Source: Rhipidocladum racemiflorum
Lineage: Eukaryota > Streptophyta > Magnoliopsida > Poales > Poaceae
Assembly: GCA_036346355.1 (NCBI GenBank)
Contig: CM070580.1
Location: 59,474,854 to 59,538,853, forward strand
Reading direction: 5' to 3'
DNA length: 64,000 bases
The notes under the pieces were generated by a model. It ran no database searches, was not told the DNA's origin, and was given only the letters and a program-made list of their open reading frames with translations. The position numbers and the translations under genes are program-made. Below, piece after piece: positions 44,573 to 54,843 of the stretch (position 1 is its first letter; the number at the start of each line of letters is the position of its first letter).

Positions 44573-47139
44573 ATGTCTGCTATAGATGCATTTAAAGTGT
44601 TTTACGGTGAAGGAGAAGTTCAAGAGGGGCCATATGGTGTTAATCTGAGTAGTTTTCAGCACTGTGTTTTTTTCGTCAGAATCCGGATGACATGAGTTTT
44701 GAAGATCTGTGCGAGTGGCTTTGTCACAGTCTTTCATTGAATCCTTTGGTACATGATGTGAACATTAAATGCTTATGGCCGAGAGGTACACAAGACTCGG
44801 TATGGGTACTTAGACCATTGGAGCGGATCAGTCTTGGAGGAACTATGTCAATTCATCAAGACGGCGTGGTTGGGGTTTCGTGCTCTTTGTGCAGGCGACT
44901 GTCAAAATAGACTTGTCAAGTAACGAAACCCTTATCGCGGTGCAGGCAGAAAGTGTGGCAGAAGTTCATGAGAATATGCGGTCATGTGCTGCACCAACGG
45001 GACAAGCAGATGAAGGGGAGGAGTTGGAAGGGTTAGTTGATGTGCTAGAGCAAGACGATCAGCGAGCGGCGGAGGAAGAAGAGGCACTTGTTATGGACGA
45101 ACATGATGAATCTTCCTCGGATGATGATGGGGATGAGTTCGTATAGGTGCCCGCTGCTTGGAATAGGGGTGAAGCGGAAGACCTAGCAGTCGACGATGCC
45201 CATGACTCGACGTGTGAGTACCGACCAACTGAGGTTCGCGTGCACGCAATGTACGCGGAGAAGGCCGCTTTGCAGGATGCTATAAGGGTCTGGGCGATGA
45301 GCTTGCAGCGACCGATGAGAGTTGTAAAATCCAGTAAAGATTGTTACACGGTGAAGTGTGAAAACACCGAATGTGGTTGGCGTGTTCATGCCCATAGTCT
45401 CAAGTATGAGTTGAACTGGGTTGTCACGAAGGTGGTTCAACACAGTTGTGTTCTGAGCAACGTAACATCGAGACATCGTAACCTCACATCCTCTTTCATT
45501 GCGAACGTGATGTATGGAGAGATTGTCGAGAAGATTGACATGGAGGCACAACACATAGTACTTGCAATGAAGAACAGATATAAATACCAAATCAGCTATG
45601 CCAAAGCGTGGAGGGCGAAGCAGAAAGAATTGGAGAAGCGCTTTGGGACCTTTGAGGCATCCTACGACAATATTCCCCGACTTCTGGATGTCCTGATGGA
45701 AAGAAACCCTGGGACATATACTGCTGTACATGATAGAGTGTCTCAGAACCCTTCTGGCTTCTTGGTCATGGAGCGTGCTTTCATCGCACTTGGGGCATGT
45801 GTGGAGGCTTTTAGGCATTGCCGGCCGATCATGTGCGTGGATGGGACTTTCCTCACTGGAAAGTACAAGGGCCAAATTCTAACGGCCATCGGTGCGGACG
45901 GGAACAACCAAATACTTTCGATAGCCTTTGCTTTTGTGGAAGGTGAAAATTACGAGAGTTGGCTGTGGTTCTTCAGGAAACTGAAGATCAGTGTTGTGAA
46001 GGATAGGCCAAATGTGTGCATAATACATGACCGCCATGCTGGGTTGATGAAAGCGATAAAGAAGATGCAGGTAGATGTGGAAGAGCCCTTTCCGTGGCCG
46101 GATTTGCAGAACCGGTGGTGCATGCGACACATGGCGGCTAACCTATTCAAATATTTCAAAAGCAAGAAGCTCTATTCAAGAGGTTGTGCAAGCAAAATCA
46201 GCAGAGGAAGTTTGATGCCATATGGGAGAAGCTTGATGAGCTCACTACCAAGCAGATATGTGACGGAGAGCAACAAGCCGGGGGCAGTACTTCTGAGGCA
46301 CCGCAGCGTTTGCAGCCCTACCGGACATTGACCCACCAAACATCAGAAGGAGGCTTTCCAGAAACATCAAGTGTTTCTCGCACTGGATCGAGTTAGAACC
46401 AATTGAGAAGTGGGCACTGTTGCACGACACAAATGGGGCAAGGTACGGGGTGATGACAACCAACCTGGCCGAGGTATACAACTAGGTGATAAGGGGGCTT
46501 CGAGGCATGTCCCTTGTTGCTATCGTCGAAGGTGTACTGTACAGTACAGTGAGGTATTTTCGGGAACGGCATGCCTGCAGCGTCGTTACGGCTTGGATGG
46601 CGAAGAAGGTTGAGAAGGCCCTCCTACACTCGATCGTCGTCATGGGTACTACAGAGCTACGATTTGAGGTGACACTGAGGAATATGGAGGGGCTGGGAAT
46701 GGCAAGTGGAAGAATCACCCATGAAGTGAGCTTGGGGTATGGTATGGACCACATGTGCACCTGCCCTTGCCGAAAGCCGTACCTTCTGCATAAACCGTGT
46801 TCGCATGTCTTGGCGGCCTGCGGGCAGATTCAGATGAGCAGTTCACAGTTTGTTTCTCCGTACTACATGTCGCAGGCTATCATTCAAACGTGGTCCGGTG
46901 ATCTACATGGGTTTTGTGTCGCCAAAAACTTCACTGAAATTGATCATGCCACACGAAGATGGGTCCCTGACATTAAAAGAGTCAATGGTGGGAAAGGTCG
47001 TCGCCAAACGCGCCGCATCCGCAACGACATGGACGAGTCCGAGGTGGGAGGCCCTGTCCAGAGGTGTGTCCTATGTGGAGAATACGGCCACAGGAAGAAC
47101 AAATGTCGTGGGAAGAACAGTTCAGGTGGAGGCTCATGA
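44573..47139 (+). pseudogene. Mutator-like (mudrA-type) transposase, broken
   Basis: From the ATG at 44573 (AIDAFKVFYGEG) an N-terminal module continues in another frame (MSFEDLCEWLCHSL, 44692). An acidic linker follows (45000-45140), then a TAG at 45144-45146 in frame. The main part (45147-46170) has a MuDR-type zinc segment (CENTECGWRVHA), then the MULE DDE domain with CVDGTFLTGKYKGQILTAIG (about 45835) and the FAFVEGENYESWLWFF block. Frameshifts occur near 46170 and 46270 and a TAG at 46483-46485 replaces an expected Trp codon. The C-terminus has a SWIM finger (CTCPCRKPYLLHKPCSH, about 46757) and a CCHC knuckle (CVLCGEYGHRKNKC, about 47068). It would cut and rejoin element ends; this copy cannot. 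Confidence 0.85.
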
Positions 47140-47382
47140 CGTACATTTCTGTAAGGCATGTTGCCATGTTCGGGATTTCATTCCCTTTGTATGGAATGTA
47201 ATAATGATACATTTCCCTTGCGCGTGTATGTAATAATCATGTAGTTCCCTTTGTATCGGATTTCATATTATCGAAACTATTATGCTGCGTGAATGTTTGG
47301 TATTGCCTGTTTTCTCGTTTCACATAATGTGTCTCTTTTATGTCATCAATAGAAATTATTTTATCGAATGTTGTGCGCAGGT

Positions 47383-50232
47383 ATGGCGGCTGTGGGCGAC
47401 GATGGCGATTGGTCGTACGGCCTTCTTGATCGTCACTTGGATGCACAACACCGTGCACGGTTACACGCTACTTGCAGAGCGGGCACGGATCCTGGTGTCT
47501 TGTCCACACGGACTCTAGTACGTGCCTGGGGCATTGACATCCGCTGGTTACCCAGGTATGTAAGCGTACCAAATTTTATCGTACTTAATAGGTTGTAACA
47601 TGTTCTGCTATAACTTGTAATTTATTGTTGCAGGTTAGAGGCGGCAGGATTACTTCCCCTTGCACGGATGGTGGAGGCCACACAAGAGGACATTGTCGAT
47701 GGTTTGGATGGTGAGGTCATCGTCGTGGAGAGATCCCGACGCTTTCCCTTCGACCGATCCCTCCTTACTGCCCTCGTGGACCGCTGGCGGCCGAAGACGC
47801 ATACCTTCCACTTGCCCTGCGGAGAGATGGCACCGACTCTGCAGGATGTTTCGATGCTGACCGGTCTCCCGATCGCTGGCCTGGCGGTTGTGCCAATTGA
47901 GGTGGATGACGACTGGCGTGATGACCTTTTTGCTAGGTTTGTAGCAGTCCTTCCCCCTGCACATGGAGGACAGCCGCAGTACGCCCCGCTACAGCCACGA
48001 CAGAGGCACGGCCCTACTCTCACGTGGCTTCGCCAGTTCGAGGTATGTATTGTCATGGTTCAAAATTGGTACGAATTATTTTATCGGTGTAGCCAATGAA
48101 CTTTTCTTCTTGCAGATTACTAGGATGGTTGCGGACGCTGATGAGAACCAGGTGAGCCGTCACCTGGAGGCTTACCTTTTGTGGTTGTTCGAGTGGGTGA
48201 TGTTCACCAGCACCCACGGAGACATCGTCGATGCTAGGCTTGTCCCGATCGCACAGGCCATTGCTGACGCTGCCCTTGACGAGGTACCTCAGTATAGCTG
48301 GGGGTCAGCTGTACTTTGTGCCACCTACCGGGGTCTGTGCGACGTGTGCCTCCGAACGCGCCTCGGTTCGATCCTGACCGGGTGCCCACTCCTGCTCATG
48401 CTCTGGTCATTCGAGCGCTTCCAGATCGGATGCCCATGGGTTGACAACCGAGTGTACGGCCCGGAGTTCTACGGCGACACGCTGGTGGACCGCCCTACGA
48501 TGGGCTCCCTTTGGTGCCGCAGACGGGTACATAAATGTTTTTCGTACTATGCAATCTCGCATTCCTACCTTTTTGTACTAACTTTATGTCGGTATATTCT
48601 GTAGCCACAGTGTGCTGGTCTACAGGTACGGAGTGTGTATGCACACTTCACGGAGACATTCGACCTTTTGCGGGCCGAACGTGTCCGGTGGGAGACTTAC
48701 ACCTTACAGGAGGTGCAGCAGCGTGCACCGCATGCTTTGTCCATCCTTTGTGCGCGAGATATTCCGTATTCGATCACACGACGGAAGCTTGTGTTCGATG
48801 TATACGTCGAGGATTACTCGCCTCACTGGGTAATGAGGCAGTTCGGAGTCAGGCAGGAGGTCCTTGTTCCGCGCGCCGTGCCGGTCCCCGCCGAGGCACA
48901 CATGTACGTAACTTTCCTTCTCCTTACATTTTGAATGCAACTGACTACACTTGCTAACGGGTTGATAACTACCACAGGCATTCGAGGAGAGGTTCGTAGG
49001 GCCGCCAGACAAACTGGGAAGTGAAGATGGCCTCTTGGGTGGAGCAGTGGACTGATGCACTATAGGACGCGGTTGCAGCCGAGGTCGTGTATGACATACA
49101 AGGATACCAGGAGTACCTGCAATGGTACACCCCACTTACACGAGTACGCCTTTTGCCCGCTGCTGAGCCAGAGCATATCCTACCGGCTAGTGCTGAGGAC
49201 ACATATCCCAGTCATGTTGCATCGGCGATGCACTTCGTGGTACGTCCACTAGACAATGCACTCAAATTTTTACTGATATGGGAGCATAAATATATCTTAC
49301 GGCATGTTATGACTTTCAGGGCGACATGGGGACAGAGCTTGGGCAGGATGCGAGGTCCATGAGAGGCTGTTTGTGCGGGGGTTTCGAGATCTCCCGGGAG
49401 GAGTTACAGCGTTCGTCGATCGAGTCATCATGAAGACAACGAGGATTGTGCAGGCCGTTTTGTGCCGGCATAGTTTCGACGCAGGTGGTGCGGCCTCGCA
49501 GGGGGTTCGGAGTAGTACACGCCCACCGCCGCCGACACCACCGTCGGACAGCCCCACTGTCTGGCCGTTCAGACCTCCCACCTGGCCGTTCCCTCCGATG
49601 CCACCACAAGAGCAGTCAGGGAGCTCATCAGGGCAGATGCCCTCGTACTTCGTGCCACGTAACTTACTAACTTGCTCAGTTAAATATGCATTGCATTTTG
49701 TGGTGACTAATAGTTGTGTATGACAGGCTACCCATTCCAATACCCCACCGGTGCGCCATTGATGCCTCCTCCTGTCATGGTTCAGACCCCAGGTGTGTTC
49801 AATATGCTTCGTAAACTGACATTGGAAGAAACTTCACTTTGAAATATATGCTTTAACCCAACGTGTTGTACACTACTTTCAGGTTACTGTCAGCAGGGCC
49901 CTGCTACGACGTACACACGATCGGACGACTTTGACACGGACTATGCAGGTCTGACGCATCCAGACCTCCAGTTTGGGTCACAGCCGAGCGCCCCCATGCC
50001 TACACACCCTATGGACCCGAGTTCTTCATGCCGTACTCCTGCAGCAGACGTGCCCCTAGGACCACGGATCAGCCACGCACTAGACCGTTTCACCCCTTTA
50101 GGGCCCAGACGTCGACCTGCTGCTGCACGTTGACCAGCGAGGCGGACCAGGCCTCGTGCACACGGGGAAGGAGGTGACCAGGGAGAGGGAGGTGACCAGG
50201 GAGAGGGAGATGATATGGACGGCGTCGATTGA
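47383..50232 (+). pseudogene. Plant mobile domain (PMD) protein of transposon type, multi-exon, decayed 3' half
   Basis: Exons I can place with confidence: 47383-47555, 47634-48042, 48116-48526 and 48605-48903, all GT-AG and in phase. The protein begins MAAVGDDGDWSYGLLDRHLD and contains the typical PMD run: GLLPLARMVEATQEDI, LVDRWRPKTHTFHLPCGEM, PTLQDVSMLTGLPIAG and, in exon 3, SWGSAVLCATYRGLCDVC and LLMLWSFERFQIGCPW. After 48970 the frame is broken (a frame change near 49020, a TAG near 49067 where Gln is expected, and a TGA near 50131 where Arg is expected). Further short exons appear to follow to the stop at 50230-50232, with an acidic GDQGEG repeat at the end. PMD proteins of the MAIN/MAIL type act in silencing; transposon-borne copies are common in plants and their role is unclear. 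Confidence 0.8.
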
Positions 50233-51108
50233 TCGTCATATTTCTGCATTGTAATGTTATGTTGTTACTTATATATTTATATGTTATATTTCTGCATTTC
50301 GTGGACTATATTAAGTATGTTTTCTCATTACACGCCGACCTATTTCGTACAACAAGCTGAAGTTTCACGGAGCATCCCTACCATGGTAAATTTGGACAGT
50401 AGCGCTTATTACAAAAAAAACAACGACAAAGAGCTGAAAATGAATTGACAACACAGAGGGTGACAGGTGGTGTAGCTTTTCTCAGAGGGCGACAACTCGT
50501 ACAGCTTTTCTCAGAGGGCGACAAGTCATGAAGCTTTGCTGATGGTGTCACGCTTCCAAAACTGCATACTGGGTTCAACAAAGAAACTAAATTAAAACAT
50601 ACAAAAAATAAGTACCCCCTTGGATTCCCACCTGTGCCGCCTTCAGCACGTCGGCAGAGGAGAGGTAGGGGTTGGGGGTCAGGATCCACCACTGGGGGGT
50701 GATCAGGATTAGGCTGTCAGCTTTTGTCATATCAACCTCTTGTAATTATTGTTTTTTTAGCTTTTGTCATATCAACTTTTCCAGCTTTTGTCATATCATC
50801 TTTTCCAGCTTTTGCCATGTCAACTTTTTCAGCTGCCTAAAGCTGCCCAAAGCTGCATGACCTAGCCTTCTAGTCGACTATGGGAGAGATTCCCTGTCTA
50901 AAGCTGTGGCCATAGCCAGACTCATGTCCCATCACATCCAAAGTTGCAGAAGAATCCGATGCTCGTGGATTCGAACTTCTCTTAAGTCCGCAACTCTCTC
51001 CTTTGGCTGGCCCCTCACCAGCACTATAAAAACCGACCGAGGGAGGGATATGTGCATCACACTTCGAAAACTGCAATAAACTTTAGCCGACTTTACACAC
51101 ATTAGGCC
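50233..51108 (+). other. Spacer with short tandem motifs
   Basis: No gene. Three copies of a ~40-bp motif around gagggcgacaa-tc...agcttttctca lie at 50456-50540, and about five copies of a ~27-bp motif (agcttttgtcatatcaact) at 50718-50830. Confidence 0.6.
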
Positions 51109-52533
51109 ATGATGTCGTTCTACCATCGCCTCTTCAGCAAGCGAAAATTAACCCCCCGAATACCCGGATGCGAGTAGCGTTGACGCCCCAGTTCTGCCGG
51201 AGTTGCCCCGGCCGAAATGCGACTGCAAACTTCCGGCGAAGATGATGCAGCCTACGCGTAGAAATAATGCCGCCCGCGCTCACTACTGTTTTGGTCACAG
51301 CTACGAGGTAAACCAATTGGTGTCAATACAAATTAGGGTAACACTACCAATTCATGTATCGTTCTTTGTTTTTTTAGCACAAGGACCGGTGTTGCTTCTT
51401 CCAATGGATCGACGGGCCAGAACGATGTGACTACAAATTTGTCTACAATTGCCACGACGCCTACCCCACTTTGCCCGAGAACTTCATCCGGTGGGAGAGG
51501 CCGCCGGGATATGTCCCCTATATGGATCGACTGGAGTTAAGGGTCGGTGGGCAAGGGACGAACCAATCGATGAGTTTCATGCGACATGCTCATGTTTCAG
51601 TCACAAAGTAGTCATTCTAAACCAGTTCATCGCATACAGGACTTCAAAAAGAAGCTTGAAAAATTGCTCAAGTCAAGGCAGGAACATCTTCCTCAAGGGC
51701 CACCCCAAAGCCCCGAACTGTACGACCACGGACTGCAGGCAGTGGTTGATACCTGCCACGAGGATCTAGCGGACCGAAGATTCTACCGTGCCCTTTGCCC
51801 GAGGATGAATGGTGCTGCTACTTCAACTGGGTGGACCCGGAGACGTACCACCCACATCTCAAAATTCCCATCTCGGATAACTGGGGAGAGCAACCCTCGC
51901 CATGGTTCTACTACCTGCCAGAAAAGCCGGGACCACGAGTACGCATACGGTATTCTTCAACCACCACAGCGGGCATACTACATTGACTACAGGGCACGCT
52001 TTCAGTTGTATAACAAGAAGCCCAACACACACCTCCTGCACCATATAGTGGAGTCCGAGCCGAAACACAGGAGGCGTCTCGGCAAGTCTCCAGAAGGGCA
52101 AGAGGGTTCGTCCTCTCGAAGAGAAAGGGATAAGGGGAAGCAGCTGGCCAAGGTCCGCAGTACGTAACAAATCCTTGACGCATTACAAAGACCATCCGGG
52201 AACCCGGGTGGTATTAACATAGGGGGCGCCGGAAATCAGGATGGCATGCCCATATGGGAGGGCAGAACTCTATAGAATGCACACAAATAAGTTACTTCTT
52301 ATACCCCAGAGACGCATGGCATAGGCTACCCATTCGGCAGCAGCTGGGAGCACTGCACACGGCCATGTAGCTCTTTCATAAGAGAGATTGAGCGGTGTCC
52401 GAGAATAAATCGCACAAGATTGACGGGTGATGTAATATGTAGAAAATGTGGCGTGTCATTCCCACTCTACAAACATAGGCGGAACGATCACTTGTTCCAC
52501 CATGACAATCAGTGTTATCCGAACTTCTTCTAG
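51109..52533 (+). pseudogene. GRF-type zinc-finger protein of the MULE cluster, frameshifted
   Basis: The reading begins MMSFYHRLFSKRKL at 51109 and shifts frame at a C-run near 51153. The GRF finger is split by an intron (51308-51377): CDCKLPA and HYCFGHSYE before it, HKDRCCFFQWIDGPERCDY after it. The next part is read as YPTLPENFIRWERPPGYVPY, then a helical segment DFKKKLEKLLKSRQEH (about 51645). A pair of compensating shifts surrounds 51795-51945 (LPEDEWCCYFNWVDPETYHP). A last exon (52310-52533, acceptor ataccccag) gives THGIGYPFGS, then a Cys/His cluster CRKCGVSFPLYKHRRNDH and the stop at 52531-52533. GRF fingers bind nucleic acid. Which element function this serves is not known. Confidence 0.65.
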
Positions 52534-52728
52534 CAATGTCGTCACTGTTGTAATATCCTTGTAATATCATCTCAACTTTTGTTGTATATGCCCTACTAAG
52601 GTTGAATTTGCGTACTAAGGTTACTGGCTGCATCTACATGCTTTTCACAATGCTTGTAATGATTTAAACACTTTGGCTAAAGTTATCCTGGGCTAAACTA
52701 TTCATATAATGAGTTGTTGTCGACTGGA

Positions 52729-53270
52729 GTTATTGCGATAGTATAATTAGTATGCAAAGAAAGGTGTAAATAAATATTTTTCCGGAATATGGTACTCCAT
52801 ATATCAAAGAGCAAATCTGCAGTACTGTTGCAAAAAATTACATTTAAACGTGATATTTTACAGGCTGCCGAAATGGGTTAAAAGTTATCGTTGACAATAA
52901 CACTTAGGGTTATTGCGACAGTCCATTTGTGTAGCAAAGAAAGGTGTAAATAAACTATTTTTCCAGAATATGGTACTCCATATATCAAAAAGCAAATCTG
53001 CAGTACTGTTGCAAAAAATTACATTTAAACGTGATATTTTATGGGCTACCGAAAAGGGTTAAAAGTTAACGTTCACAATAATACTTAGGGTTATTGCGAC
53101 AGTCCATTTGTGTAGCAAAGAAAGGTGTAAATAAACTATTTTTCCAGAATATGGTACTCCATATATCAAAGAGCAAATCTGCAGTACTATTGCAAAAAAT
53201 TACATTTAAACGTGATATTTTATGGGTAGCCGAAAAGGGTTAAAAGTTATCGTTGACAATAATACTAGAC
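52729..53270 (+). repeat. Three tandem copies of a 180-bp repeat
   Basis: Units begin gttattgcga at 52729, 52909 and 53090 (period 180-181 bp). The second and third are almost identical; the first differs in its first 30 bases. All contain aaagaaaggtgtaaataaa and acatttaaacgtgatatttta. They lie downstream of the GRF gene, probably in the 3' non-coding part of the element. Confidence 0.85.
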
Positions 53271-53447
53271 TGTTACAGGATTAATTTACTTATTTTCAAA
53301 AATTCTTAAAAGAAAACTACTAACTGAAATTTTCAAAACAAAATTTCTAATATTTTTTCTTTTCTTTTTTTCCTCTTCTTCTCTCTTTCTTTTCTCTTTC
53401 TTTCTGGTCCATCCTTCCCTTGCCTGCCCGGGCTGCCCGGTCCTTCG

Positions 53448-53501
53448 TCGCGCCAGGGTGGCGCGATGGAGATTGTGTTCTTTTCGCTCACCCTGGCGCG
53501 A
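53448..53501. repeat. 13-bp inverted repeat
   Basis: tcgcgccagggtg (53448-53460) and caccctggcgcga (53489-53501) are perfect inverted copies 28 bp apart; the first is itself followed by gcgcga. It may mark an element end or form a hairpin. Confidence 0.6.
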
Positions 53502-54843
53502 TTTTAGGTTAGTTTCGTAAAAAAAAATATATGTATATTATTGTATTACACGAATAAAAAAAGATTGTATATATAAAAAATTCACAAGGTTGCTCTCCAC
53601 ATTGTCGCTGCGAGCGACGTCCACCGCTGTCGAGCACCCTCTCCCCAGCGAAGAGCACCCATACGAGATGATAATAAGGTTTTTGCATAGCGTATCTGCA
53701 CGACCGTTCCATTTCTTCCTCGCATCGAGTACTTCTATGACTGCCTGTGGACTGCATTGCTTCCTAATCTTCATCAAATCTTATTGTAAGTCATTCGCGC
53801 GATCATTGACTTTGTTATTGTCCTGTTCTTGTGTATATTTCGAAGAAAAATGTTGGATTGCCAGCTATTAGTTCTGTGTTTTGCATGACTAGTCTTATGC
53901 AATTTTAGGCTCCTGTCAATATTTGGAATTTACTAGTAAGATGTCCATACATTGCAATGGAATCCCAAATAAACCAAATTGATTTTCTTTGTGTCCTCAC
54001 GGTACTAAAATGCAACAAATCTGTTACAATTTACAATAAACACAAGTAGTGTTGAGAAAATACACCAACACAAATCATTAGTTTGCTACACCAACCATTT
54101 AGAGGCAATAAACGAATTAGCACACTGTTCAACACCAATCTAAATCTGTATTGCTCCGTTTGCTACACCAACCATTTTCTTATTAGAGTATAATATTCCC
54201 ATCTCATATAAAAGGAAGAATTGATAATTTGCTCCGTTTTAAATGGTACAATTAATCATTTGCCTCATGATGGCCACTGACATGCGACAAATCATCAATT
54301 ATTTCCATATAAAAAGGCCCTTCAAATAAAAAAAGTACTTAAAATTAGCCGTTAGTGCCCGACAAAAAGAAGAAAAAATGTGCTTTTAAGAACAAGAGCG
54401 AACATAATCTTACGTATAGTTTTCTTGGCTTGAATTGATATAGGTTGAGTACAGATTTCCGCAAGTTTATAGAGAGAACAAAATTTGAATTACCATAAAA
54501 CCCATATGAATGTCGCAATTATCGATTTGATGGTTCCCCTGAATCACATGTAATAACACAAACAAAGGGCGCGAATTTATGGTCAACACATATGAACTAT
54601 TTTAGCTCGATGTCATGTAAGTAGGGGAGGCTTAATTTTTCTTTAAGTATGCAAAGGTTTCTCATGTATCTCGTAGATTCTCCCCATATTATCAGCATCC
54701 ACATTATGATAGCCTTAGGGGTCCCACACCAAACTACGGAAAGACGCTTCACTACATTTTCGTACTGCGCAGTCTCAAACTTAAAACTTCACAACAAGCA
54801 TTAGAAGATTGGACGAACCTGAATAATTCAACTTAAAATGGCA
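53502..54843. other. No recognisable gene
   Basis: AT-rich sequence. The ORF at 53590-53871 and its antisense ORFs show no family resemblance. Confidence 0.5.

Noticed and set aside
45183..45875. 230-residue minus-strand ORF
   Set aside because: It is antisense to the mudrA transposase and has no family resemblance.
47383..50232. PMD gene as a host MAIN/MAIL gene
   Set aside because: It adjoins a mudrA transposase, has broken frames in its second half and sits in a repeat-only region, so a transposon origin is more likely.
43389..53560. Terminal inverted repeats for the MULE-type cluster
   Set aside because: I compared the outer sequences by eye and found no convincing inverted pair or 9-bp duplication; exact ends are left open.
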